64,000 nucleotides of DNA from Aequorivita lipolytica (GTDB lineage: Bacteria > Bacteroidota > Bacteroidia > Flavobacteriales > Flavobacteriaceae). Every line of letters begins with the position of its first letter. Position 1 is the stretch's first letter. The DNA is taken from positions 496,001-560,000 of the forward strand of contig NZ_VORU01000001.1 in the NCBI RefSeq assembly GCF_007997135.1, written 5' to 3'. Made by a program: the position numbers and the translations under genes. Below the pieces are notes generated by a model that was not told the origin of the DNA, searched no databases, and saw nothing but the letters and a program-made list of their open reading frames with translations. Shown piece after piece: positions 44,237 to 52,666 of this stretch.

Positions 44237-46378
44237 ATGAAAAAATTAATTATTTGTTTTCTACTCGCTGCTTTCGTGCTGCCTGTTCAGGCCAACGAAG
44301 GTATGTGGTTTTTAATGCACATTGAGCGGTTAAACTACCGCGATATGCAAAAAATGGGTCTTCAGCTTACGCCCGAAGAAATTTACAGTATAAACAACGC
44401 CAGCCTCAAGGATGCAATTGTTCAGTTTAACCGTGGGTGTACTGCTGAGATTATTTCAGACAGCGGTTTGGTATTGACCAACCATCACTGTGGGTACAGC
44501 CAGATTGCTGAACTTTCTACCGCTGAAAACGATTATTTGACTAACGGATTTTGGGCAGGAAATAACGCTGAGGAATTAAAGCCGAAAAAACTTTCCGTTC
44601 GCTTTTTTGTAAGAATGGACGATGTTTCAAAACGTATTTTAGCTTTGGTGAACGATAAAATGACCGAAGCCGAACGTGAAGCAACTATAAACCGTGAGAT
44701 TGCCAAGATTGAGCAGGAAAACAACGAAGACGGGAAATATACCGTTTCAGTGAAATCTTTTTACCAAGGAAATGAATTTTACTACTTTGTTTACCAAGAT
44801 TATAACGATGTGCGTTTGGTAGGTACTCCTCCTGCAAACATCGGGAAATTTGGTGGCGATACTGACAATTGGGAATGGCCACGCCACACTGGTGATTTTT
44901 CACTTTTTAGAGTTTATGCCGATAAGGACGGAAATCCTGCGGAATACTCAAAAGAGAATGTGCCACTTAAACCAAAATATCACCTAAAAACTAGTATTAA
45001 AGGTTTTGAGGAAAATGATTTTGCAATGATTTTAGGGTATCCAGGCAGAACCAACCGTTGGATGCCTGCCGGTGGTATTGAGCAGAATGTGAAATTTGCA
45101 TATCCCGCTTGGGTAGAAGCTTCAAAAACATCTATGGACGTGATGAAGACTTATATGGATAAAGACCAGCAAGTAAAGCTTGATTATGCTTCCAGCTATG
45201 CCGGAATTGCCAATTACTGGAAGAACCGCCAAGGGATGATTGATGCACTTACGCAGCATAAAACCGCCGAAAGCAAGCGCGACGATGAAAAGGCTTTTCA
45301 GAAATGGGCCGGTAAAAAGGCCAATAAACAGTATGCCGATGTAATTCCTGTTATTAATAACTATTACAGTAAAACGAACGCGGCGAGCGCTCATGACAAC
45401 TATCTAGGATTGTTATTACGTACACGTATGGCAACCGTTCCGTACCGATTGGGTAACGCGATTGATTATTATTTACAACAAAACGAAGCTAAGCAGGCTG
45501 AGGTTAAGCCTCAATTGGATGAACAAATAAATGATCTTTACGAAGGACTTTACATTCCTTTGGAAAAAGATGTGCTTGCCGCACAGATGAAACTTTATTC
45601 TACAAAAGCTGAAAACATAGCGCCAATGGTAGCGAGAGTTGCCACTGCAAACAACAAAAGTGACGCTGGTTGGAATGATTATTTGAACACAGCTTTTGAG
45701 AACAGTATTTTTCAATCAAAAGAAAAGTTGGAAGCCTTTATGGCAAATCCAGATGCTGAAGTTTTAAAGAACGATCCGTTGTTTCAGCTTTCTACAGATT
45801 TATTGACGCGCTACCGCTTTCAGTCTGAAGAGGAAAAACAATTGGATGCCGATTTTGAGCGTGCTTATAGAATGATGGTTCAAGGGATGCGCCTGCAAAA
45901 CCCAGACGAGAAATACTATCCCGATGCCAATAGCACCCTGCGTTTAACGTACGGGAAAGTGATAGCACTTCCAGCTGATAAGCGTAACGACGCAATAAAA
46001 AATTATTACACAACTTTAAAAGGCACCGTAGCAAAATACCAACCGGGCGATGATGAGTTTGATATGCCTAAAAAACTGATTGATCTCTATGAGAAAAAAG
46101 ATTTTGGGCAGTATGCAGACGCTGATGGCTATTTGCCAGTAAACTTTTTGACCGATAACGATATTACAGGTGGAAACTCCGGCTCTCCAGTATTAAATGG
46201 AAAAGGGGAATTAATTGGTCTAGCTTTTGACGGAAACATTGAAGCTATGGCAGGAGACGTTATTTTTGATGACCAATTACAGCGCACCATAAATGTAGAC
46301 ATACGTTATGTATTATTCTTGATAGACAAGTTTGCTGGAGCAAGTCATATTATTGATGAGTTGACTTTGGTGAAGTAA
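44237..46378 (+). CDS. S46-family dipeptidyl peptidase, DPP7 type
   Basis: The product has 713 residues from the ATG at 44237 (MKKLIICFLLAAFVLPVQA signal peptide). The N-terminal MWFLMHIERLN is family-typical. The catalytic His is in LTNHHCGY (H83/H84), the Asp in the DTDNWEWPRHTGDF segment, and the Ser is S648 in GGNSGSPVLNG. Eighteen residues after the serine, in AFDGN, is Gly666. In characterised enzymes Gly there gives DPP7 (hydrophobic P1) and Arg gives DPP11 (Asp/Glu P1), so DPP7 specificity is inferred. It releases dipeptides in the periplasm and complements DPP IV and the POT carriers. Confidence 0.93.
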   Translation: MKKLIICFLLAAFVLPVQANEGMWFLMHIERLNYRDMQKMGLQLTPEEIYSINNASLKDAIVQFNRGCTAEIISDSGLVLTNHHCGYSQIAELSTAENDYLTNGFWAGNNAEELKPKKLSVRFFVRMDDVSKRILALVNDKMTEAEREATINREIAKIEQENNEDGKYTVSVKSFYQGNEFYYFVYQDYNDVRLVGTPPANIGKFGGDTDNWEWPRHTGDFSLFRVYADKDGNPAEYSKENVPLKPKYHLKTSIKGFEENDFAMILGYPGRTNRWMPAGGIEQNVKFAYPAWVEASKTSMDVMKTYMDKDQQVKLDYASSYAGIANYWKNRQGMIDALTQHKTAESKRDDEKAFQKWAGKKANKQYADVIPVINNYYSKTNAASAHDNYLGLLLRTRMATVPYRLGNAIDYYLQQNEAKQAEVKPQLDEQINDLYEGLYIPLEKDVLAAQMKLYSTKAENIAPMVARVATANNKSDAGWNDYLNTAFENSIFQSKEKLEAFMANPDAEVLKNDPLFQLSTDLLTRYRFQSEEEKQLDADFERAYRMMVQGMRLQNPDEKYYPDANSTLRLTYGKVIALPADKRNDAIKNYYTTLKGTVAKYQPGDDEFDMPKKLIDLYEKKDFGQYADADGYLPVNFLTDNDITGGNSGSPVLNGKGELIGLAFDGNIEAMAGDVIFDDQLQRTINVDIRYVLFLIDKFAGASHIIDELTLVK

Positions 46379-46408
46379 TTTTATAGCTTCTGAAAAGCGG
46401 CATTTTAA

Positions 46409-46450
46409 AAAAAACCACGAATTCTAAATTATGGGATTCGTGGTTTTTTT
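46409..46450. terminator. Bidirectional terminator between S46 peptidase and pldA genes
   Basis: AAAAAACCACGAAT (46409-46422) pairs with ATTCGTGGTTTTTT (46436-46449). A-rich and T-rich flanks on either side suit termination of the two converging genes. Confidence 0.85.
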
Positions 46451-46545
46451 ATTTTTTCAGCTGAAATAGAAATGTGCAAATTCCAATTCTCTTGCGAAGT
46501 CTTCTTTCAAAGTTGGGAAGGAAAAACTAAATGCAAATCGAAGTT

Positions 46546-47439
46546 TTAATATAACGAAAGACCAACTCCCACAGTAGTTTGGTTGTGGTTATAATCTATT
46601 AGGCTCTCGCCATAGCCTGTAAAAACCTGTGCGTGTACTTTTAGGTTTTTAATAAAGCGATAGCTATAATCAAGTCTTGCACTTGCGTGACTGTTACTGC
46701 CGCCCCTGAGTGAATGGCGTGTTGCCAATTCAAAATTGTGGTTTCCTGCATTATAACTGAGATCGAGTTGCGCGCGACCCATATAGTCATCAATGTCTGG
46801 GTTGTCATCATTATTTTCGGCTTCTGGCAGGCGTATCCAAGGTTTTAAAACAATCTGTACTTTGTTTACTTCCCAACCCATTTGAAAAATAACACGGTTC
46901 CAGCTTCTGCTCAACGGGTTTGAGCGGCCATTACTTTGATGGTTCAGCCCGACGCCCATATAAACCCCTTTAAAATTTCCTATGCGGTAAGGCGTGCCAA
47001 ATATAAGAAAGGCTTCCGGTTGGTAATTGGTTTCCCGAAAAGGTCTTGAGAGTGTATTATTGTAGATCTGCCAGCGTGAACTTTGGGAATAGGCACCCCA
47101 AACGTCGCCGCCTATCTTTTTGCCAAAGATATTATGAAGAATTTTTGTTTTAAAGCTTATTTGAAAAGCTAACTCAATATTGTCATAGCCAATAGGCTCC
47201 TCAACAACATTGTTTTCATTAATACTGGTGGGGGTGTCATTTACATTTGTTGTATAATTTGCGAACAAAATATAAACTGGCTTGTAGGGAAGAATACTGA
47301 ATTCAACTTTTTGTGATTGCGAAGTGGAATCCAGCTGCCAAGTTTCTGCCAGCGTTGGGTATTTGTTTATGTCTTGCGCACGGGTGTGGAAAGAGATGAA
47401 TATTAAAAATGCAAAGAATAAAAAAGTGGGGTTCTTCAT
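46546..47439 (-). CDS. pldA: Outer membrane phospholipase A
   Basis: The product has 297 residues with a signal peptide (to about residue 21). The OMPLA active-site motif NHQSNGRSNPLSRSWNR carries H167 and S169, and N181 completes the triad-like set. The EAFLIFGTPYR strand and C-terminal TTVGVGLSLY are barrel strands. It is a calcium-dependent A1/A2 hydrolase that removes misplaced phospholipids from the outer leaflet. An exact -7 element lies 17 bp upstream of the ATG. It is divergent from the DUF808 gene. Confidence 0.92.
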   Translation of the reverse strand: MKNPTFLFFAFLIFISFHTRAQDINKYPTLAETWQLDSTSQSQKVEFSILPYKPVYILFANYTTNVNDTPTSINENNVVEEPIGYDNIELAFQISFKTKILHNIFGKKIGGDVWGAYSQSSRWQIYNNTLSRPFRETNYQPEAFLIFGTPYRIGNFKGVYMGVGLNHQSNGRSNPLSRSWNRVIFQMGWEVNKVQIVLKPWIRLPEAENNDDNPDIDDYMGRAQLDLSYNAGNHNFELATRHSLRGGSNSHASARLDYSYRFIKNLKVHAQVFTGYGESLIDYNHNQTTVGVGLSLY

Positions 47440-47456
47440 TTAAATGATTTAAGCGG

Positions 47457-47464
47457 CAAAGATA
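47457..47464 (-). promoter_or_regulatory. Predicted -7 element for pldA
   Basis: Minus-strand TATCTTTG matches TAnnTTTG exactly; the predicted leader is about 13 nt. Confidence 0.5.
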
Positions 47465-47501
47465 TATGAGGATTATTAAAGCTTATGTTAATGCCTATTT
47501 T

Positions 47502-47509
47502 TATATTTG
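47502..47509 (+). promoter_or_regulatory. Predicted -7 element for the DUF808 gene
   Basis: TATATTTG matches TAnnTTTG exactly, 75 bp upstream of the ATG at 47585. Confidence 0.5.
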
Positions 47510-47584
47510 AACAATTAAACGGGCTTCTTCAAAGTGCGCATTAATAAAAAATTCAATTGATCGGGGATATTTAAAAAGGAATTT

Positions 47585-48469
47585 ATGGCATCAGGAATTT
47601 TCGCAATATTAGATGATGTGGCTGCACTACTTGACGATGTGGCAATGATGAGCAAGGTTGCCGCCAAGAAAACGGCGGGCATATTAGGGGATGATTTGGC
47701 GGTTAATGCTGAAAAAGCCTCCGGGTTTGCATCTACGCGTGAAATTCCTGTACTGTGGGCCATCACCAAAGGTTCTTTTTTAAACAAATTGATAATACTC
47801 CCCATTGCATTTCTGCTGAGTGCTTTTTTGCCTTGGGCCGTCACTATAATTTTAATACTTGGAGGGCTTTATTTGGCTTACGAAGGTGCAGAAAAAATAT
47901 ATGAATTCCTTTTTCCACATGCGCATACCCAAGAATCTTTGGTGGATGAAGGCCTTACGGAAAGCGAAATATTAGCAATTGAAAAGGAACGCGTAAAAGC
48001 AGCTATTGTTACAGATTTTATTCTTTCTATAGAAATAGTAATCATAGCCTTGGGAACGGTAGTTAAAGAAAATTTGACTACACAAATTATTGTAGTTACC
48101 ATTATTGCCTTGATAGCCACTGTAGGTGTTTATGGTATTGTAGCATTAATTGTGCGTATGGACGAAGCTGGCTACAAATTAATAAAGCACAGCAAAGAGG
48201 AAAACAGTTTTTCAAGAAAATTAGGAACCTTCTTGGTTCAAGCACTTCCGAAGGTAATAAGAGCGCTAAGCATAATTGGAACCATCGCATTAATCTTAGT
48301 AGCTGGCGGAATTTTTGTTCACAATATCGATTTTTTTCATGATTTGTTACCATCTATACCTTCAATAATTACAGAATTTGTTGTAGGCCTTTTAGTGGGT
48401 TTTCTTTGTTTGATTGTAGTGGTGGGTATTAAAAAAGCGTGGGGAGTAATGCAAAAGACAAATGAATAA
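47585..48469 (+). CDS. DUF808-family inner membrane protein (YedI-like)
   Basis: The product has 294 residues. The N-terminus MASGIFAILDDVAALLDDVAMMSKVAAKKTAGILGDDLAVNAEKASGF is the unmistakable DUF808 start. Five or six transmembrane helices follow (about 63-105, 135-190 and 215-285). The function is unknown in any organism I know of. It is flanked by pldA (divergent) and by a TTG-started membrane-anchored protein. Confidence 0.9.
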   Translation: MASGIFAILDDVAALLDDVAMMSKVAAKKTAGILGDDLAVNAEKASGFASTREIPVLWAITKGSFLNKLIILPIAFLLSAFLPWAVTIILILGGLYLAYEGAEKIYEFLFPHAHTQESLVDEGLTESEILAIEKERVKAAIVTDFILSIEIVIIALGTVVKENLTTQIIVVTIIALIATVGVYGIVALIVRMDEAGYKLIKHSKEENSFSRKLGTFLVQALPKVIRALSIIGTIALILVAGGIFVHNIDFFHDLLPSIPSIITEFVVGLLVGFLCLIVVVGIKKAWGVMQKTNE

Positions 48470-48562
48470 TGAGTAATTCTTAATGCGAATTGATGAATTC
48501 CGTCAATCACTCCCTAATTTCAAATCAATTTTACGACATTTGAAAACCTTTAAATTTTCAGA

Positions 48563-49102
48563 TTGAAAAAACAAATTGCCGCCATATTATTCCTATTTGT
48601 GCTTTTCGCTCCTGTGGTGACAATGTTTTTATTTCTTCATTATGAAAAATCCTCGATCAAGCGCGAAATAAAATGGAAAATGATTGCCGGAATGGATCGA
48701 GAGGAATTGGTGCTTCTGAAATTTTCAAAAGAAGAAACCCAAACAAAACTTCGCTGGGAACATTCAAAAGAATTTGAATATGATGGGCAGATGTATGATG
48801 TTGTTTCCAAAGAAATAAAGGGAGATTCTATTTTCTACCGTTGTTGGTGGGATCACGAGGAAACCAAACTTAACAAAAAGCTGCAAAAATTAGTAGCCAG
48901 CGCCTTTGATAATGACGAAAACAAACAGCGAAACCAAAAGCAGCTAAACGTTTTTTTTCAATCATTTTTCTGTGTATCACTTTTTGATTGGCAAGCTTCA
49001 CTTTCGGAAATACCAGTGAAGAATTGTAATAATACAAACTATCTAAACAATTTTAGTCCAATTCAAAAAAGTCCGCCAACGCCTCCTCCCAGGCATAGTT
49101 AA
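48563..49102 (+). CDS. Membrane-anchored protein of unknown function upstream of a TonB receptor
   Basis: The product has 179 residues starting at TTG 48563, the only start that retains the hydrophobic N-terminus (KKQIAAILFLFVLFAPVVTMFLF). The remainder appears extracytoplasmic: a charged region with WEHSKEFEYDGQMYDVVSKE and CWWDHEETKLNKKLQKLV, then a tail rich in Asn and Phe ending SPPTPPPRHS. I do not recognise a named domain. Proline-ended small proteins of this kind sit ahead of TonB receptors in Bacteroidetes, which suggests a shared role in metal or heme uptake. It is inferred only from position. Confidence 0.6.
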   Translation: MKKQIAAILFLFVLFAPVVTMFLFLHYEKSSIKREIKWKMIAGMDREELVLLKFSKEETQTKLRWEHSKEFEYDGQMYDVVSKEIKGDSIFYRCWWDHEETKLNKKLQKLVASAFDNDENKQRNQKQLNVFFQSFFCVSLFDWQASLSEIPVKNCNNTNYLNNFSPIQKSPPTPPPRHS

Positions 49103-49126
49103 CGTCCAAAACGATATAATAATTAC

Positions 49127-49150
49127 CTCTTTCAATATATTTTGAAAGAG
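49127..49150 (+). promoter_or_regulatory. Hairpin ahead of the TonB receptor gene
   Basis: CTCTTTCAA (49127-49135) pairs perfectly with TTGAAAGAG (49142-49150) over a 6-nt loop. It could end the upstream gene or act in the receptor leader; it is not a typical Fur box. Confidence 0.4.
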
Positions 49151-49201
49151 TACTCTTGTGTTATTAATTGACACGTTAACTTAAAACAAACCAATTATAA
49201 A

Positions 49202-51607
49202 ATGAAGAAACTATTTGTTTTATGGTTATTGTTGGGTTTTGCGGGAACTTCCTTCGGCCAAACCATTACCATACTAGATAATCAAACCAACGAGCCTATA
49301 GAGTTGGTTACGCTTACAAATACCAAATCACATTTATACGCCACTACAGACTCTAAAGGTCAAGCCGATATTTCAGCATTCAAGAATATAGCAAATATTG
49401 AAATACGTAGTTTAGGGCATAAAACACTCATAAAAAGTTATGCCGAATTAGAGTTGGAAAACTTTACTGTTTCGCTCGAAATCTCCAACTTCAACTTAGA
49501 TGAAGTGGTTATTTCAGGTTCGCGATGGCGGCAGAGTAGTGACGATGTGCCTTCAAAAATCATTTCTATTTCGCCAAAAGAAGTAGCGCTACAAAACCCA
49601 CAAACAGCTGCCGATCTTTTGAGTATTTCTGGAAAAGTGTTTGTGCAGAAAAGTCAGCAGGGTGGTGGTAGCCCTATGATTCGCGGTTTTGCAACCAGCA
49701 GATTGCTTTATTCCGTTGATGGGGTAAGGATGAACACGGCAATTTTCCGTTCCGGAAATCTTCAGAATGTAATTAATCTTGATCCTTTTGCCATTGAGGG
49801 CACCGAGGTTCTTTTTGGACCAGGCTCCGTAATTTATGGGAGTGATGCCATTGGTGGGGTAATGAGTTTTCAAACCTTGACGCCACGACTTTCACTGAGC
49901 AATTCGCCTTTAATAACAGGGAAGGCAAATGTGCGCTATTCTTCTGCCAACAATGAAAAAACCGGCCATTTTGATGTGAATTTAGGTTTTAAAAAGTGGG
50001 CATTCGTTACCAGCGTCACTTCTTGGGATTACGACAATTTACGCCAGGGAAGCCACGGTCCGGAAGATTACATAAAAGATTATTATGTGCAGAGACAGGA
50101 CAGTACAGATGTGGTAATTACACAGGAAGATAAATTGTTGCAGATTCCGTCGGCATTTTCACAAATAAATATGATGCAGAAAATACGTTTTCAGCCCAAT
50201 GAACGCTGGGATTTTCAATATGGTTTCCATTTTTCGGAAACTTCACCTTATGGAAGATATGACAGGCACCAAAGGGTTCGCCATGGATTGCCCCGTTATG
50301 CAGAATGGGACTACGGCCCACAGATTTGGATGATGAACAATCTAAACATTAATCACACTGCAAACAATTCAGTATTTGATCAAATGAGCCTACGTTTGGC
50401 ACATCAATGGTTTGAGGAAAGTAGGATAGACCGCTCGTTCAATAAAACAGAAAGAAGCACCCAAGAGGAAGAGGTAGCGGCATACTCTGTTAATCTCGAT
50501 TTTATTAAAGCAACTGGAGAAAGAAATACTTTCTTTTATGGTTTTGAGTATGTTTTGAACGACGTAAACTCAAAAGGGGAACTAACCGATATTTCAACAG
50601 ATATTTCTGAAGTGGGACCAGCGCGATATCCAAAATCAAAGTGGCAATCCTTGGCGGTTTATGTTACCGACGAATATAAGGCTACAGATAATTTCACCTT
50701 AAGCGGTGGAGCGCGTTACAACTATGTTTTACTCGATTCTGAATTTGACACTACTTTTTATCCGTTTCCTTTTACCGAAGCCAACTTAAAGAATGGTGCG
50801 CTTACGGGTAGTTTGGGAGGCGTTTACCGCCCTAGCGGTTCTTGGGTGCTAAGTGCCAATCTTGGAAGTGCTTTTAGAGCGCCAAATGTAGATGATGTGG
50901 GAAAGGTTTTTGATTCGGAACCTGGAAGCGTCGTTGTTCCCAATCCAGATTTAAAACCTGAATACGCTTACAATGCAGATTTAGGTATTGCCAAGGTTTT
51001 TGGAGATATAGTGAAAGTAGATATTACAGGATATTACACCTCTTTGAAAGATGCTCTTGTGCGCAGGGATTTTAAACTGAACGGCCAAGATAGTATTCTT
51101 TACAAAGGTGAATTGAGCCAAGTACAGGCAATTCAAAACGCAGCAGTGGCACACGTTTATGGAGTGCAAGCTGGCGTTGAGGTAAAACTGCCAAAGGGGT
51201 TTGGATTTTCTACAGATGTCAACTTCCAAAAAGGGGAAGAAGAACTTGATAATGGAGAAAGCAGTACCTCACGACACGCCGCGCCGTTTTTTGGAGTGTC
51301 CCGATTAAATTATAAAGCAAACAAGCTAAGTATGGAACTGAATGTTAACTATCAAGGTAAGTATGATTTTGATGAGCTTCCCGAAGGTGAAAAGGAAAAG
51401 ACAGAAATCTATGCTTTGGATAAAGACGGAAATGCATTTGCGCCTTCTTGGTACACGCTCAACTTTAAAGCGCTTTACAAATTAACAACCACTTTTGATA
51501 TAAGTGGTGGAATTGAAAATCTAACAGACCAGCGTTACAGGCCATACAGTTCAGGAATATCTGGTGCGGGAAGAAATTTTATTCTTTCATTGACCGCACA
51601 TTTTTAG
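49202..51607 (+). CDS. TonB-dependent outer membrane receptor, probably heme/hemoglobin type
   Basis: The product has 801 residues. A signal peptide (to about FGQ at 20) is followed by a carboxypeptidase-regulatory-like domain (about 21-100). The TonB box region is LDEVVISGSRWRQ, and the plug carries GSPMIRGFATSRLLYSVDGVRMN and GPGSVIYGSDAIGGVMSF. The 22-strand barrel follows, with FRAPNVDDVGKVF and NPDLKPEYAYN, which resemble the FRAP/NPNL motifs of heme receptors. It ends in LSLTAHF. Heme as the substrate is inferred from these motifs only. Two terminator-like hairpins lie within 140 bp after it. Confidence 0.88.
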   Translation: MKKLFVLWLLLGFAGTSFGQTITILDNQTNEPIELVTLTNTKSHLYATTDSKGQADISAFKNIANIEIRSLGHKTLIKSYAELELENFTVSLEISNFNLDEVVISGSRWRQSSDDVPSKIISISPKEVALQNPQTAADLLSISGKVFVQKSQQGGGSPMIRGFATSRLLYSVDGVRMNTAIFRSGNLQNVINLDPFAIEGTEVLFGPGSVIYGSDAIGGVMSFQTLTPRLSLSNSPLITGKANVRYSSANNEKTGHFDVNLGFKKWAFVTSVTSWDYDNLRQGSHGPEDYIKDYYVQRQDSTDVVITQEDKLLQIPSAFSQINMMQKIRFQPNERWDFQYGFHFSETSPYGRYDRHQRVRHGLPRYAEWDYGPQIWMMNNLNINHTANNSVFDQMSLRLAHQWFEESRIDRSFNKTERSTQEEEVAAYSVNLDFIKATGERNTFFYGFEYVLNDVNSKGELTDISTDISEVGPARYPKSKWQSLAVYVTDEYKATDNFTLSGGARYNYVLLDSEFDTTFYPFPFTEANLKNGALTGSLGGVYRPSGSWVLSANLGSAFRAPNVDDVGKVFDSEPGSVVVPNPDLKPEYAYNADLGIAKVFGDIVKVDITGYYTSLKDALVRRDFKLNGQDSILYKGELSQVQAIQNAAVAHVYGVQAGVEVKLPKGFGFSTDVNFQKGEEELDNGESSTSRHAAPFFGVSRLNYKANKLSMELNVNYQGKYDFDELPEGEKEKTEIYALDKDGNAFAPSWYTLNFKALYKLTTTFDISGGIENLTDQRYRPYSSGISGAGRNFILSLTAHF

Positions 51608-51665
51608 TCGTGTCCGCAATAATTTTAAACACTGAAAAAAAAGTTAATGATAACGCTATTTTTCT

Positions 51666-51673
51666 TATATTTG
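51666..51673 (+). promoter_or_regulatory. Predicted -7 element downstream of the TonB receptor
   Basis: TATATTTG matches TAnnTTTG exactly in the gap after the receptor gene and before a hairpin and terminator. No clear -33 is seen. Confidence 0.35.
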
Positions 51674-51678
51674 GATTG

Positions 51679-51750
51679 AGCCTTTAGGCTTATTTCTCCC
51701 CAATTAATTTGAAAAGAGCCCGTGCTGTAAAGTTGCGGGCTCTTGATTTT
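51679..51750 (+). ncRNA. Candidate small RNA
   Basis: A predicted transcript of about 72 nt starting just after the TATATTTG element would contain a small AGCCT/AGGCT stem and end at the perfect AAGAGCCCG/CGGGCTCTT terminator (51714-51744) with its T-rich tail. It could equally be only the receptor-gene terminator; no known RNA family is recognised. Confidence 0.2.
51714..51750 (+). terminator. Intrinsic terminator after the TonB receptor gene
   Basis: AAGAGCCCG pairs perfectly with CGGGCTCTT (51736-51744), followed by TTGATTTT. Confidence 0.8.
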
Positions 51751-51812
51751 AATAGGTTTCCTAAAAAAGGAAATCTTACGGCACACTTGTGGGTGCGCCT
51801 TAATTCGGAAAG

Positions 51813-51950
51813 ATGAATTTCAACTTAGAGAATGAAAACAAAGATTTCCTTCCCCCGGTTGGCTTACTAATGCGCTTGGCAAATTTAACAAAACAGGGCA
51901 TAATGAAAATCTTTTTAGATGAAGTAGACATATTCAGTTATTGGGAATAA
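51813..51950 (+). CDS. Possible small protein of 45 residues
   Basis: An ATG-started frame beginning MNFNLENENKDFLPPVGLL and ending DEVDIFSYWE. The composition is protein-like and it fills the otherwise empty gap between the TonB receptor terminator and the converging STAS gene. There is no recognised family and no promoter was identified directly ahead, so it is a weak call. It could also be a remnant of a longer gene. Confidence 0.25.
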   Translation: MNFNLENENKDFLPPVGLLMRLANLTKQGIMKIFLDEVDIFSYWE

Positions 51951-51966
51951 TGCAAACTAAAAGCAG

Positions 51967-52275
51967 CTATACCCGCACTCTAGGGATTTTATTGAAATAA
52001 CGGATTCCAGTAAAGGAGAAGGTTAATTTTACCATTTCGTTCTTTCTGCAGAGCAGTATAATTTCCTTATTGTTTTCACGCGCTTTTTCAGTGGTAATGT
52101 AGAGCATGTAGGCTCCTGCAGCATCAAGGTTTTCCAATGGATCCAAATCTAAAATTAAGGACGGTGTCCTGTCTAGCGCAGTTTCAATTTTATGTTGAAC
52201 TTCTGAGAGGTTGCCGCTGTACAATCTACCTTCTAAGCGTAATAGGCGATTGGTTAAAAAACTTTGAAATAACAT
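51967..52275 (-). CDS. Small STAS-like domain protein
   Basis: The product has 102 residues. The segment PSLILDLDPLENLDAAGAYMLYITTEKARENNKEIILLCRKNEMVKLTF has the beta-alpha pattern and the LDxxGxxML element of STAS (anti-sigma-antagonist) domains. The usual phospho-serine position in D-S-x-G is an alanine (DAAG), so classical switching by phosphorylation is unlikely. No cognate kinase is nearby. It converges on the small candidate gene upstream of it. Confidence 0.6.
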   Translation of the reverse strand: MLFQSFLTNRLLRLEGRLYSGNLSEVQHKIETALDRTPSLILDLDPLENLDAAGAYMLYITTEKARENNKEIILLCRKNEMVKLTFSFTGIRYFNKIPRVRV

Positions 52276-52502
52276 TAGAATGTGAATAAAAATTAAACTT
52301 CACATAGGTTTTTTGTAGGAAATTAAGGGCTATTCGATTTGGAAAGGAAAATTGAAGTGTGAATTTACAAAATGTTGGCAGAACTACAGTCCCAATTACT
52401 GTGGGAAGATAGCTACCAAAAGAAAGATTCTCCAATTTTTCTAAATTGACGGATAATCAATAACAAGTCTCGGGCTGTAATAGCTAATCCACTTCTTTTT
52501 AA

Positions 52503-52510
52503 TAGTTTTG
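52503..52510 (+). promoter_or_regulatory. Predicted -7 element for the ABC-F gene
   Basis: TAGTTTTG matches TAnnTTTG exactly. The transcript would carry a leader of about 150 nt that contains the long hairpin that follows. Confidence 0.5.
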
Positions 52511-52525
52511 CAGCCTCAAAAATAG

Positions 52526-52632
52526 GACGTAAGATCAAAAGACTTAAGACGTAAGACAAAATAAATCTTTTAAGTAAAGATTTATTTTTGAAAGCATTTA
52601 GTCCTATGTCTTAAATCATACAGTCTTACGTC
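52526..52632 (+). repeat. Long hairpin built from inverted 7-8-bp arrays, ABC-F leader
   Basis: Units GACGTAA, GATCAAAA, GACTTAA, GACGTAA, GACAAAA (52526-52561) face CTATGTC, TTAAATC, ATACAGTC, TTACGTC (52604-52632). Between them AAAATAAATCTTT (52558-52570) pairs perfectly with AAAGATTTATTTT (52576-52588). The outer arms pair imperfectly over about 30 bp. Confidence 0.75.
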
Positions 52633-52666
52633 ATTTAAGAAAAATTCACAAGTATTAAAATAAAAT

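Larger units (their letters stand above)
52276..52666. other. 391-bp region upstream of the ABC-F gene
   Basis: The first 200 bp show no convincing gene (a 69-codon minus-strand frame is low-complexity). The rest holds a promoter element (52503-52510) and a 107-bp inverted 7-bp array hairpin (52526-52632), so it is best read as the ABC-F leader. Confidence 0.6.

Noticed and set aside
52226-52435. 69-codon minus-strand frame upstream of the STAS gene
   Set aside because: Low complexity, overlaps the STAS gene start in another frame, no similarity to known families.
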